DNA of 49,101 nucleotides from Bryobacteraceae bacterium (GTDB lineage: Bacteria > Acidobacteriota > Terriglobia > Bryobacterales > Bryobacteraceae): NCBI GenBank assembly GCA_029975915.1, contig JARKOC010000068.1:1-49101 (forward strand), given 5' to 3'. Each line of letters begins with the position of its first letter. Positions within the stretch are counted from its first letter, which is position 1. This document shows positions 1 to 8,470 of this stretch, piece after piece. A program made the translations under genes and the position numbers. The notes beneath the pieces were generated by a model, which saw only the letters and a list, made by a program, of their open reading frames with translations, searched no databases and had not been told where the DNA came from.

Positions 1-479
1 GCCCAAAACCCCATGTCCACGACATGCCGGCTGTCGGCCCCCTTCAGGTGTGCCGCCGCGCTCGACCACTCATATTCTTCCGGCCTCGCCGCCAGGCCCG
101 CCCTCACCGGATTCATCTCCACATACCGGATCGCCGTCCAAAGATGCGGCTCGTCCATCGGACACGAGTAGAACCGGTTCTGCCAAAGGTGCCCCGACCT
201 CAACTTCCGCGCATTGAAATACTGCGCATACCGCCCATGCGCCCGCCTCAGCGCCACCGCCAGCGAGTCCTCCCCGCCAGGCACGGCGATCAGGTGTATG
301 TGGTTTGGCATCAAGCAGTAAGCCAGAATCCGAAGCCCCGCACGCTCGCTGTTTTCCTTCAGCAATTGTAGGTACGACACCCGGTCGCCGCGGGTGTAGA
401 ACACCATCTGGCGACCCGTCCCGCGTTGCGTCACATGATGTGCGACGCCAGGTACAACCACTCTCGCTTGTCTCGGCAT
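1..479 (-). CDS. REP-associated tyrosine transposase (Y1_Tnp, IS200-like), partial
   Basis: The minus strand reads from an ATG at 477-479 as an open frame that leaves the window at base 1, so the C-terminus is missing. About 159 residues are visible. The HUH-type motif is present as MPNHIHLIAVP near residues 57-67, preceded by AYCL, and the family signature HLWQNRFYS and VEMNPVRAGL follow. Those features are those of Y1 transposases of the RAYT type, which nick and rejoin single-stranded DNA at REP hairpins. The catalytic tyrosine usually lies further on, in the helix after the PVRAGL region, so activity cannot be judged here. An AAGGGAG sequence lies upstream of the ATG. No terminal repeats are seen on this side, which agrees with a domesticated RAYT rather than a mobile IS. 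Sure of the family, not of function. Confidence 0.85.
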   Translation of the reverse strand, partial: MPRQARVVVPGVAHHVTQRGTGRQMVFYTRGDRVSYLQLLKENSERAGLRILAYCLMPNHIHLIAVPGGEDSLAVALRRAHGRYAQYFNARKLRSGHLWQNRFYSCPMDEPHLWTAIRYVEMNPVRAGLAARPEEYEWSSAAAHLKGADSRHVVDMGFW

Positions 480-563
480 TCCTATCGCTCCCTTCACTTG
501 CGTAGTGAAGGCGCCGCCCGAAAATTCTCCGAAAATCCCAAGTGGGACGGGTCAGGCTGTCCC

Positions 564-626
564 GGGTCTCCGGGTCTCGGGTCTCGTCCCGGGTCTTCGG
601 GTCTCGGGTCTCGGGTCTCCGGGTCT
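564..626. repeat. Short tandem array of GGGTCT units
   Basis: Eight copies of GGGTCT begin at 564, 572, 579, 591, 599, 606, 613 and 621, mostly spaced 7-8 bases and often extended to CGGGTCTC. They lie between the transposase gene start and the end of the oxidoreductase gene, in a 224 bp stretch (480-703) where no gene is seen. It may be a slippage-prone intergenic repeat; no function is claimed. Confidence 0.75.
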
Positions 627-703
627 AGAGTGCCTGCGCTACGGGAGGCGGTGTCGGGCGTGGACCTGTGCTCCGCTCTACTTGGCTGATGCGAGGCCTG
701 GGG

Positions 704-1819
704 CTAGGCCATTTTGACCTTGTCCCAGGTCATTTCCTTGCCTGTTACGCAGGCTTCCAGCGCCATGACGGCGACCAGCGTCGATTCGGCGCCCCAGAGG
801 GCGGCGTTTTCGAGTTTGCCCGTACGGACGCCTTCGACGAACTGGTTCACGTTGTCGATGGTGATGTCGTAGGTGGTGCGGGCGGTTTCGGGCGCGCCGG
901 GTTTGCGCCAGATCGAGTAGCCATTGCGCGAGACGTTGACCGCGCCCTTCTCGCAGGCAAAAGTCTCAGAGACGTCGGAGTAGCCAGGCGTACGGAACTG
1001 GTTGGCGGTGTAGGAAAAGACCGTGCCGTCGGCGAATTGGAAGGTGGCGGCGAGGTTATCGAAAACGTTGCCGTATTTGCGGATGGCCTGCGAGCCGTAG
1101 CCAGACACCTTAACGGGGTGGGCGTCCATGAACCAGTTGACAACATCGATGTTGTGGCAATCCTGCTCAATGAGGATGTCGCCGGAGAGTTCACGGTAGA
1201 AGAACCAGTTGCGGATCTTCTCCTCAGCAGTCGGGTGGCCTTTGGCGATGGCTGGCCCGTTGCCCATCCAGGCGGCGCGGATCTGGCGGATGGGACCGAG
1301 TTCGCCTGATTTCACGATTTCGCGGACTTTTCTGTAGTCGGTTCCGTAGCGCTGCTGAAAGTCCATGGAGATGCGCTTGGTGGGGTCGGCCTTGCGGGCG
1401 GCGCGCAGGACGCGATGGCAGCCTTTGACATCGACGCCGGCGGGTTTTTCGAGGAAGATGTGTTTGCGGGCCGCGACAGCCTTTTCGAAGTGCTCGGGGT
1501 GGAGATACGCGGGGGTGGCGATGAGGACGGCGTCGACATCGCTGGCCAGCAGCGAGTTGATGTCCTTCTCACGGCGGGCGCCGGAGTATTTGGCGGCGGC
1601 GGCAGCGAACTTGTCCTCATAGATGTCGGTGAAGGCCGCGACGCGGGCGTATTCGTTCTTGGCGAAAAGGCCGCTGACATACATGCCGCGGTTGCCGCAG
1701 CCAATCAGCCCGAGCGTCATGGCCGAGTTGGCTTGGGAGCCGCGGACGGTGTGCGGGGCAACGATCATGAAGCTGGCGGCAGACGCCTTGACGAAGTTTC
1801 TGCGGGAATCAGTGCTCAT
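704..1819 (-). CDS. Tat-exported Gfo/Idh/MocA family oxidoreductase
   Basis: This 371-residue protein begins with a twin-arginine signal (SRRNFVKASAAS), then a Rossmann fold with GLIGCGNRG, then the EKPAG motif of the family and a C-terminal GFO_IDH_MocA alpha/beta domain. Members oxidise or reduce sugars and cyclitols with NAD(P) kept tightly bound. The Tat signal suggests folding with cofactor before export to the periplasm. The ATG at 1819 is chosen because GAAGGAGA stands in front of it and it starts just before the Tat motif; an in-frame start 75 bases upstream would bury the signal. A second exported paralogue lies 480 bp further on in the same direction. Substrate unknown. Confidence 0.9.
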   Translation of the reverse strand: MSTDSRRNFVKASAASFMIVAPHTVRGSQANSAMTLGLIGCGNRGMYVSGLFAKNEYARVAAFTDIYEDKFAAAAAKYSGARREKDINSLLASDVDAVLIATPAYLHPEHFEKAVAARKHIFLEKPAGVDVKGCHRVLRAARKADPTKRISMDFQQRYGTDYRKVREIVKSGELGPIRQIRAAWMGNGPAIAKGHPTAEEKIRNWFFYRELSGDILIEQDCHNIDVVNWFMDAHPVKVSGYGSQAIRKYGNVFDNLAATFQFADGTVFSYTANQFRTPGYSDVSETFACEKGAVNVSRNGYSIWRKPGAPETARTTYDITIDNVNQFVEGVRTGKLENAALWGAESTLVAVMALEACVTGKEMTWDKVKMA

Positions 1820-1915
1820 GGATATCTCCTTCGTGACGGACGATGGTTCTCGACTCCGAGTATATAACCTTGCCGGCCAGACGCCAGGATCCATATGAGT
1901 TGTTTGAGCGGGCTG

Positions 1916-2284
1916 TCACTTCAGTTCTACCAGCATTGTGCGGTAGGGCGACGACCCGGCGTTGACCAGCACGGGAGCTTCCTCGCCCTTGGAATGCCAG
2001 ATAACGTCGCCGGACTTCCGGACGCGGATGGATTTTGACCCGGTGACAGGATCGGTCCGTTCGTAGCGACAGTCGTCCAGGAAGATGATCACCTGGTCAG
2101 TCAGGCGTGTATGGCGCGTGCGCGGCACACCAGGCTGATACACGATCTCACTGACGCGGAGCCGTCTGTTTTCTAGCCTGAGGGTCACCTGGGCCGGCTG
2201 ACTTGCGTGCAGACGGACTGAGAAGTAGGTTGCTGCCGCGGTCAGGATCGCGGTGGCGAGGCAGGCGAGTAAGGTCCGTTTCAT
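1916..2284 (-). CDS. Small signal-anchored cupin-like hypothetical protein
   Basis: A 122-residue protein with an N-terminal hydrophobic segment (about residues 4-22), then about 90 residues rich in beta strands. The section ENRRLRVSEIVYQPG, then a run ending VIIFLDD, looks like the short cupin-like sensors seen next to oxidoreductases in Acidobacteriota, but metal-binding histidines of a true cupin are not evident, so this is only a resemblance. It follows the Gfo/Idh gene at 2302-3606 with 17 bases between, so the two are probably cotranscribed. The start is taken as the ATG at 2284; a TTG at 2305 that overlaps the upstream stop codon is a possible alternative. Function unknown. Confidence 0.65.
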   Translation of the reverse strand: MKRTLLACLATAILTAAATYFSVRLHASQPAQVTLRLENRRLRVSEIVYQPGVPRTRHTRLTDQVIIFLDDCRYERTDPVTGSKSIRVRKSGDVIWHSKGEEAPVLVNAGSSPYRTMLVELK

Positions 2285-2301
2285 TTTCGACCGCCGGGCG
2301 C

Positions 2302-3606
2302 TCAACCCAGCTTCCAGCGCTTACGGTACTTGCGCGCAACCATCTGGTTCGCGCTCTTGACGTTTGTGACGCGCTCGGAGGCGTCATCCCAGCGGATGCG
2401 CTCACCGGAGCGGAAGGCGATGTTGCCGAGCAGTCCGCCTTTGGTGAGGCGGTGGCCGTAGTCGAGATTGCAGGTGGTGGTCTGGCGGGACTTGACAGCG
2501 TCGAGGAATTCGCGGATATGGCCGGGCGAGTCGGGGATAGACCGTGGCGGCGGGGCGAAATCGTCGACACGCTTGCCCTTCGCCCACACCTCATGCCGGG
2601 AGTAATTCGACACCAGGGTGGCGTCGGAACCTTCGAAGATGACGCAACTGCCCATGTGTTCATATCCGGGGCGGCCGCGCGGGTGGAGAGTCCAGGTGAG
2701 GACGAGGTTGTTCGGGTATTCGTAGAGGACTTCGAGGACGTCGGGGGTTTCGGCGTTGTCCTTCGCCATCCAGCGGCCGCCAGCGGCGGAGACAGCGAGA
2801 GGGGCCTTGAGATCGAGTGCCCAATAGGCGAGGTCAGCGTAATGGCACCAAAAGTCGATGAAGACGCCACCGGAGTAGTCCCAGTAGTAGCGAAAAGAGC
2901 GGTGGACGCGGTTGGAGTCATAGGGGCGCCACGGCGCGGGCCCGAGCCAGAAGTCGTAATCAAGCGTCGCGGGCGGGGCGCCGGTAGTGGAAGGCGGCAG
3001 GTTGATGCCGCCGCCCGCCATGCCGCAGTAAACGCGGTTGATGGATCCGAGCATGCCGGAGCGAACGATCTCGACGACGCGGCGGTAGTTCGGCAAGTCG
3101 TTGTGAATATGGTTGCCGAGCTGCGTGACGCGCCTGTACCGGGCGGCGGCGTTGGCCATGGCGCGGCATTCACCGATGGAATAGGCCATGGGCTTTTCGA
3201 CGAAGACATCCTTGCCGGCCTGGCAGGCCATGACAGCCGGAAGGGCGTGCCAATGATCGGGCGTGGCGATCATGACGGCGTCGATATCGTTGCGCTCGAT
3301 CACCTTGCGGAAGTCTCCGTAGGCGTCAGGCTTGTGGCCCTGGGTCTTCTCGACAAGAGCCGAGGCGGCGTCACGATGGGTTGTGTCCACGTCGCAAACT
3401 GCGGCGGCGAAGACGTCAGTGTGGCGCATGAACTCGCGCAGGCGGCCTGTGCCCTGGACACCAAGGCCGATAAAGCCAACGCGAATGCGGTCACTGGGAG
3501 CGGCGCGAAGAGGCTGTCTGGAAAGGAGTCCAGGAAGGGCGACCGAGGCGGCTCGGCTAAGAATCATGCGGCGTGTAGTAGCCGGAGTGGAATCGTGGGA
3601 CGGCAA
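2302..3606 (-). CDS. Tat-exported Gfo/Idh/MocA family oxidoreductase (TTG start)
   Basis: A 434-residue relative of the gene at 704-1819. Its order is a twin-arginine signal (TTRRMILSRAAS), a nucleotide-binding fold with GFIGLGVQGTGR, the sequence ATPDHWH, the family motif VEKPMAY, and a long C-terminal domain with WHYADLAYW-like aromatic residues (seen as FWCHYADLAYW). The DHWHA and EKP pattern is that of the periplasmic oxidoreductases common in Planctomycetes, Verrucomicrobia and Solibacter. Start: a TTG at 3604-3606 has GAAGGAGA ahead of it and includes the RR pair; the first ATG (3567) would cut the Tat motif. The frame stays open upstream to 3819, but that part is arginine- and alanine-rich and unlike the family. 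Substrate unknown. Confidence 0.9.
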   Translation of the reverse strand: MPSHDSTPATTRRMILSRAASVALPGLLSRQPLRAAPSDRIRVGFIGLGVQGTGRLREFMRHTDVFAAAVCDVDTTHRDAASALVEKTQGHKPDAYGDFRKVIERNDIDAVMIATPDHWHALPAVMACQAGKDVFVEKPMAYSIGECRAMANAAARYRRVTQLGNHIHNDLPNYRRVVEIVRSGMLGSINRVYCGMAGGGINLPPSTTGAPPATLDYDFWLGPAPWRPYDSNRVHRSFRYYWDYSGGVFIDFWCHYADLAYWALDLKAPLAVSAAGGRWMAKDNAETPDVLEVLYEYPNNLVLTWTLHPRGRPGYEHMGSCVIFEGSDATLVSNYSRHEVWAKGKRVDDFAPPPRSIPDSPGHIREFLDAVKSRQTTTCNLDYGHRLTKGGLLGNIAFRSGERIRWDDASERVTNVKSANQMVARKYRKRWKLG

Positions 3607-3825
3607 GGTCGGTCTCCTTCGGCGCGGCGGTCGAGTGTGAGCGCTGAATGCGAATATAGCAGCCTCCACGCGACGGCGCAGAAGCGCGCCTGCCGAGAGC
3701 GCGAAGGGCGAAAAGTGCGCAGCGACGAGCGCTGCTAGACCATACCACCGGTTCACCCCAGCGGCTCGATCAGGCGTTGAGATGAGTCCCGTCAGGGTTG
3801 TCCGGGCACTCGTTGCCACCCCTGC

Positions 3826-4227
3826 TCAATCCACCCGCAGAGTGTCGTACACCTGTACCTTCTTCCACAGCGCCGACTTCTTTCTGAACTCGTCGTGAAT
3901 CGGGTGGGTGTCATAGACCTTCCATGCTTTTTTATCGTCGAATGTCACCAGCCAGTAAAAGGTGAACGAGTTGTCCACGACGTCGCGGGCATCAGCGGCC
4001 GGCGTGCCGACGAAGCTATACCGGATTCCCGGAATCGCACGCATCTTATTCAACTCGACGAGGAACTCCTTGCGCGCCGCGGGCGAGTCTGGATCGGCCA
4101 GCCAGAAGTAGACATGATGCAGGAACTTCCCCTCCACCGGCTTCTGCGCCGCCGCCCCAAGCGGCAGCAGGACCAGGGAGAGGAGCACGAAAGAGGGGTT
4201 GATGCTACGCCGGCGGATTTGAGTCAT
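3826..4227 (-). CDS. Exported Dabb-domain (stress-responsive A/B barrel) protein
   Basis: A 133-residue protein with a signal peptide (hydrophobic stretch around residues 11-27, ending at AAAQ) followed by a single Dabb ferredoxin-like barrel. Typical features are HHVYFWLADPDSPAARKEF near the start of the domain, IPGIRYSFVGTPA in the middle, and a HPIHDEF histidine motif near the end. Dabb domains dimerise and bind small hydrophobic or phenolic compounds; most bacterial ones have no known reaction. The ATG at 4227 overlaps nothing real on the other strand, since the plus-strand isomerase-like gene starts at 4322; the two genes diverge. Confidence 0.85.
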   Translation of the reverse strand: MTQIRRRSINPSFVLLSLVLLPLGAAAQKPVEGKFLHHVYFWLADPDSPAARKEFLVELNKMRAIPGIRYSFVGTPAADARDVVDNSFTFYWLVTFDDKKAWKVYDTHPIHDEFRKKSALWKKVQVYDTLRVD

Positions 4228-4321
4228 GGCTTACCGGGATTATAACCCTCCTCGATTTGGGTTGCCCGTAACGCAGGACACTGACATAATCAGACCGCAA
4301 ACTCTGCTTGAAGGAGACGCT

Positions 4322-5830
4322 ATGAAACGGTCCTGTGCAAGTTGTCAAGGATGCATGAGCGGATTCACCCGCAGAAGTCTGATCGCTTCCGCCGGCGCCC
4401 CGGCTGCCCTGAAGGGAGCGATTCTCAAGGCTGACCCCGAACCCGTCAAGCCGGGAAAGAAGGCACTTGTCGTCCAACCGGTTTTGATCTATCAAATTTA
4501 CAAACGCCGTCCGCAGACATCCTGGCGTCCGTGGGGCGGACTTTTCACCGAAGTCGAGGTTGCCGAGGAAAAGCAGCGTATCGGCCGCGAACTCTCCACA
4601 CTGGCCAAAACGGTGAACTTCCCCATGGAGGTCCTGCCGCTGCGCACCGTCACCAGCCTTGACGAGGCCAAGTCGCAGGGACAAGGCAGCCACGACGTTC
4701 TACTGATGTACCCGGCGACCGGTTCCTCGCAGTGGCTTGACGCCCTGGCTGCCAATCAGAATTGGGCTGTTGTCTTCGTCCGCCACCGGTCGGGTCCGGT
4801 TTATGAATACTATGAGATCGTTTCGCCGCGGTTCCTCAGAAAGACCGTCGATGAATGGGGTGAGCCGAAGATTTCGACCGCTGATGTCGTCGTGGACAGC
4901 ATGGACGAGGTCGCCATCCGCCTGCGCGGGCTTTCGGCGGTGAAGAACGCGATGGGGCGCAAGGTTGTTTGCATCGGCGGCGCATCCGGTTGGGGGCGCG
5001 GCGGGCGCCAGTCGCCCCAACTGGCCCGCGACATCTGGAAGATGGAACTGCCTGATGTCACCTACGAGGCCCTTGCGGCTCGTCTGAAGCAGGCCCGTAA
5101 TGATGAGCCCCTGATGAGGTCCGCGCGCCTCCAGGCCGCCGACTACCTCCGCCAGAAGGGCGTGAAACTGGAGACTACGCGCGAGTCGGTAGAAAACGCC
5201 TTCGCTCTCCGCAGCGTCTTCCGCAACCTGCTAGCCGAACATCAGGCCGATGCCATCACGGTGAACCACTGCATGGGCGCCATCATGCCAATCAGCGAGA
5301 CCACCGCCTGCATGACGCTCAGCCTGCTCAACGATGAGGGCGTCCTTGCCTTCTGCGAATCCGATTTTGCCGTCATTCCTTCAGGTATTTTGCTGAACGC
5401 CATCTCAGGCATCCCGGTGTTTCTGAACGACCCGACCTACCCGCACGACCAGATCATCACCCTTGCCCACTGCACCGCCCCGCGCAAGATGGATGGCAAG
5501 AACCTTGAACCGGTACGCATTCTGACCCACTTCGAATCCGACTACGGCGCTGCGCCGAAAGTCGACATGAAGATCGGCCAGAAACTGACCAACATCATTC
5601 CGGATTTCAACGCCCGCCGATGGGTGGGTTTTGCTGGCGAGGTTGCAGGCAATCCATTTTTGCCCATCTGCCGCTCACAGATCGACGTCGGCTTCAAATG
5701 CTCCACAGACAAGATGGCGCAGCACATGCGCGGCTTCCACTGGATGACTGGCTACGGCGATTGGACGCGCGAACTTGCTTATGCCTTGAAAAAGGCGGGT
5801 ATCGAGTGGGTAGACCTGGACCGCGCGTGA
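4322..5830 (+). CDS. Tat-exported L-fucose/L-arabinose isomerase-fold protein
   Basis: A 502-residue protein starting at an ATG with AAGGAGA eight bases upstream. The N-terminus has four cysteines (MKRSCASCQGC) and then a twin-arginine signal (FTRRSLIASAG), both unusual for this family. The body resembles the L-fucose isomerase-like fold: an N-terminal Rossmann-like part with VCIGGASGWG, then a central and C-terminal part with NHCMGAIMPISETTACM, a CESDFAV acidic motif and LAHCTAP, where Glu, Asp and His could form the metal site. Cytosolic isomerases of this fold interconvert aldoses and ketoses; an exported one is unexpected, so the reaction is open. It diverges from the Dabb gene. Fold assignment moderately sure, activity unknown. 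Confidence 0.75.
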   Translation: MKRSCASCQGCMSGFTRRSLIASAGAPAALKGAILKADPEPVKPGKKALVVQPVLIYQIYKRRPQTSWRPWGGLFTEVEVAEEKQRIGRELSTLAKTVNFPMEVLPLRTVTSLDEAKSQGQGSHDVLLMYPATGSSQWLDALAANQNWAVVFVRHRSGPVYEYYEIVSPRFLRKTVDEWGEPKISTADVVVDSMDEVAIRLRGLSAVKNAMGRKVVCIGGASGWGRGGRQSPQLARDIWKMELPDVTYEALAARLKQARNDEPLMRSARLQAADYLRQKGVKLETTRESVENAFALRSVFRNLLAEHQADAITVNHCMGAIMPISETTACMTLSLLNDEGVLAFCESDFAVIPSGILLNAISGIPVFLNDPTYPHDQIITLAHCTAPRKMDGKNLEPVRILTHFESDYGAAPKVDMKIGQKLTNIIPDFNARRWVGFAGEVAGNPFLPICRSQIDVGFKCSTDKMAQHMRGFHWMTGYGDWTRELAYALKKAGIEWVDLDRA

Positions 5831-5848
5831 TCCCGTGGAGCGGCGCGC

Positions 5849-5992
5849 TTAACCACCCAGACTGAGTTGGATCATCGCCGGCACCAGTGTGTGGCCGACA
5901 AATAATCCCAATCCTGCGGCTGAAGCCAGCGAAATGAGCAGAACGAGCCATCCGCGGACGGCGTTTCGTTTGAGTAGGTCGAGAAGGGCCAT
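5849..5992 (-). CDS. 47-residue single-pass membrane protein
   Basis: A small frame with an ATG at 5990-5992, TAA stop at 5849-5851, and AAGGG upstream. The protein starts MALLDLLKRNAVRGW, then has one hydrophobic helix (about residues 16-33) and a second short hydrophobic stretch to the end (VPAMIQLSLGG). It follows lnt by 61 bases on the same strand, so it could be the last gene of the SPOR-lipA-lnt run. Frame use and codon pattern look coding, but no family is recognised. It may be a genuine small protein or chance. Confidence 0.5.
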   Translation of the reverse strand: MALLDLLKRNAVRGWLVLLISLASAAGLGLFVGHTLVPAMIQLSLGG

Positions 5993-6053
5993 GTTGCCCT
6001 TATCGGTTCAGCCGTAACGGCCTTGAGTCAAAATTGTGGCGCTTCTCAGGCCC

Positions 6054-7553
6054 CTATGCAGGCGGCTTCGGCAGCGGGCGGTACACCGGCATCTGGGCGG
6101 CCAGCCAGAGCGCGGCGCCGAGGACGAGGCAGGACCAGGCGAACCAGTCGCCAAATCTCGAATATGGCGAGAGGCCGCTGCTCTCCGCATAGCGCAACCG
6201 TCCGGCTGTACGCTGGAATTCCGGTAGCGCGTCGTGAATCCGGCCTGCCGGATCGATGGACCCTGTCAGCCCGTCGTTGGCGACTCGAAGCAGCCAGCGC
6301 CGATTCTCAACCGCCCTCATACGCGCCAGCAGCAAATGTTGCGATCTGGGAGCGATGCTCCTGCCGAAGTAGCCGTCGTTGGTGAGATTCACCAGGACCG
6401 GCGCCCCCTGCGCCACGACGTCCCGAACCAAGTGTGGGAAAGCCGATTCGTAGCAGATGAATACGCCGACTCCCCGGTTGCCCGCCACCAGGCGTCCGGG
6501 CGATGTGCCGGCGGCATAATTGCCGGCCTCCGAGGAGATCTTTTCGATCCACCCGAAGCCCCAGGGAATGTACTCGCCGAATGGCACCAGTATGCGCTTG
6601 TCATAACGGCCCGCCAGTCTGCCCCGTTCATCGAGCAGTACCGCCGAGTTCAACGGTTCGCGCAGCGGCGTGTAGGCCACCGTACCGAATAAAAACGGGG
6701 CCGTGGCCAACCGTGCCAGTGTGCCGGCCTGGGAGCGGAAAGATTCGTCGTTGTAGTAGTACAGCGGCGCCGGCGCTTCGGGCCATACCACCAGATCGAC
6801 GGAGCGCTTGGCCGGATCAAGCGCCTCGGCCAGCGTCAGATAGCTGGTTTGGCGCAGCATGCGGTTCTTTTCAGCCTCCGGCCAGGATTGATTCGCGTCG
6901 AAGCTTGGCTGGAGAACCGCCGCCTGCCGGTCTGGCGCCTTTCCGGTCTCCACTGTGGGCAGCGCCCAAAGCGCGGCGATCAGCAGAAGCCATGCGAGCT
7001 GCTTCCTCGGCCTCTTCAGCGCCGCCAACGCCGCACCGGCCGATATGGCGGCGAAGATGAAGGTAAGGCCATAGACGCCTACCACCGGCGCCAGCCTGAG
7101 CGGCAGGGCCATGTCGATGCCCGCATTGCCCAATTGAAGCCATGGAAATCCGAGAGGAGCATGAGTCCGTTCCAGGCCCGTCCAAAGAAGAGCTATTCCC
7201 GGCACCGCCCACCAGCGCTTCAACATCGGCCCGGCCATCCAGGCGAACACGGCCAGGTGCAGTCCCTTCGCCACGGCGAATAGGACAACGGCCAGTACGG
7301 CCAGGGGTCCGTTCAGTCCACCGTGGTTGGCCAGCACTCCGCCGATCCAATGGCACACCAAAGCCCAGTAAACGAACCCCGCCGCCCAACCGGTGAAGAA
7401 CCTCGACCGCCCATCGCCTTCATGCGCCACGGCGTAAAGCAGCGGTGCAAGCGCCACCGTGGCGAGGAACGACAGATTCCATGGCGGCAACGCCAGCGCC
7501 ATCAGTAGCGCCGTGCACGCTGCGCCCAGCGTCAGGAGATGGGTGCGCCGCAT
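6054..7553 (-). CDS. lnt: Apolipoprotein N-acyltransferase
   Basis: Lnt transfers an acyl chain from phospholipid to the amino group of the N-terminal cysteine of apolipoproteins in the inner membrane, the last step of lipoprotein maturation. The 499 residues have the usual layout: about six membrane helices in the first 200 residues, then a periplasmic nitrilase (CN_hydrolase) domain, then a C-terminal helix. The catalytic triad is visible: Glu259 in VVWPEAPAP, Lys319 in YDKRILVPFGEYIP, and Cys367 in FICYESAFP. Length matches the family. Its start overlaps the end of lipA by 22 bases, so translation is likely coupled. Confidence 0.95.
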   Translation of the reverse strand: MRRTHLLTLGAACTALLMALALPPWNLSFLATVALAPLLYAVAHEGDGRSRFFTGWAAGFVYWALVCHWIGGVLANHGGLNGPLAVLAVVLFAVAKGLHLAVFAWMAGPMLKRWWAVPGIALLWTGLERTHAPLGFPWLQLGNAGIDMALPLRLAPVVGVYGLTFIFAAISAGAALAALKRPRKQLAWLLLIAALWALPTVETGKAPDRQAAVLQPSFDANQSWPEAEKNRMLRQTSYLTLAEALDPAKRSVDLVVWPEAPAPLYYYNDESFRSQAGTLARLATAPFLFGTVAYTPLREPLNSAVLLDERGRLAGRYDKRILVPFGEYIPWGFGWIEKISSEAGNYAAGTSPGRLVAGNRGVGVFICYESAFPHLVRDVVAQGAPVLVNLTNDGYFGRSIAPRSQHLLLARMRAVENRRWLLRVANDGLTGSIDPAGRIHDALPEFQRTAGRLRYAESSGLSPYSRFGDWFAWSCLVLGAALWLAAQMPVYRPLPKPPA

Positions 7554-8458
7554 TGTTTTTCCGCCTCTTCGTTCACCAATTCAGCCATATAGCTCGATCT
7601 CACGAAGGGCCCCGCAAACACGGACTTGAAACCCAATTCGCGGCCCGCTTTTGTCCATCGATCGTAGCGGTCTAATGGCACATATTCGGAAACCTCCCGG
7701 TTCCGCCGCGTCGGCTGTAAATACTGTCCAATTGTGACCACGTCCACCCCCGCCCGCCGCAGATCGCTCATCACGTGAACAACCTCGTTCTCGCTCTCGC
7801 CCAGCCCCACCATCAGTCCGGACTTGGTCAGCGCCTCCGGCCGTGCGGCTCTGGCATGCGCCAGCACCCGCAGCGACTGCTCGTAATCGGCCTGCGGCCG
7901 CACCTGCCTGTAGAGTCTCCTCACTGTCTCCATATTGTGATTGAAGACATCCGGCCCGGCGTCGAGCACCCTTTCCACGGCGTCCAGGTTGCCGCAGAAG
8001 TCCGGCGTCAAAACCTCGACGCGCGCCTCGGGGAGCGCCCGGCGCACCTGCTTCACAGTCTCGGCAAAATGCGCCGATCCGCCGTCGGCCAGGTCGTCCC
8101 GGTTCACGCTCGTGATCACGACGTATCTCAGTTTCATCCGTGCCGCCATCTGGGCGACATGCATGGGCTCGTCCGGATCCAGTGTGAATTTGGTTTTCGA
8201 CGGCGACGCTTTCGGCACGGAGCAGAACGTGCAGCCGCGCGTGCAGAGATTGCCCATGATCATGAATGTCGCCGCGCCGCGGTCGAAGCACTCGTGCAGA
8301 TTGGGGCACCGCGCTGATTCACAAACCGTGTGCAGTTCCAGCCGCCGCAGATCGCTTTTGAGCGACTGCACGCTGAGGTATTTCGCTTGTGGCTTTCGGA
8401 GGAAACCCGGGAGTCTTGGGCCTCTGGCCCGCCGGCCAATCTGAATCAGATCTTGCAT
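7532..8458 (-). CDS. lipA: Lipoyl synthase
   Basis: LipA is a radical-SAM enzyme that inserts two sulfurs into protein-bound octanoyl groups to make the lipoyl cofactor of 2-oxoacid dehydrogenases and the glycine cleavage system. Both iron-sulfur clusters are plain in this 308-residue protein: the auxiliary cluster cysteines 46, 51 and 57 (CESARCPNLHEC) and the radical-SAM cysteines 72, 76 and 79 (CTRGCTFC). Conserved VITSVNRDDLADGG and FNHNMET follow. It lies 12 bases after the SPOR gene and overlaps lnt, forming one run on the minus strand. lipB, its usual partner, is not in the window. Confidence 0.97.
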   Translation of the reverse strand: MQDLIQIGRRARGPRLPGFLRKPQAKYLSVQSLKSDLRRLELHTVCESARCPNLHECFDRGAATFMIMGNLCTRGCTFCSVPKASPSKTKFTLDPDEPMHVAQMAARMKLRYVVITSVNRDDLADGGSAHFAETVKQVRRALPEARVEVLTPDFCGNLDAVERVLDAGPDVFNHNMETVRRLYRQVRPQADYEQSLRVLAHARAARPEALTKSGLMVGLGESENEVVHVMSDLRRAGVDVVTIGQYLQPTRRNREVSEYVPLDRYDRWTKAGRELGFKSVFAGPFVRSSYMAELVNEEAEKQCGAPIS

Positions 8459-8470
8459 CCGTCTGGTGAC

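Noticed and set aside
668..1309. Plus-strand frame opposite the first Gfo/Idh gene
   Set aside because: Antisense to a well-supported gene.
2148..3209. Minus-strand frame of 353 codons inside the second Gfo/Idh gene
   Set aside because: Ser/Pro/Thr/Ala-rich off-frame translation of the same strand; the real frame has motifs.
2203..3738. Long plus-strand frame of 511 codons opposite the second Gfo/Idh gene
   Set aside because: It reads antisense to a gene with clear family motifs; composition (Val, Gly, Asp, Arg) is that of a reverse shadow in a GC-rich gene.
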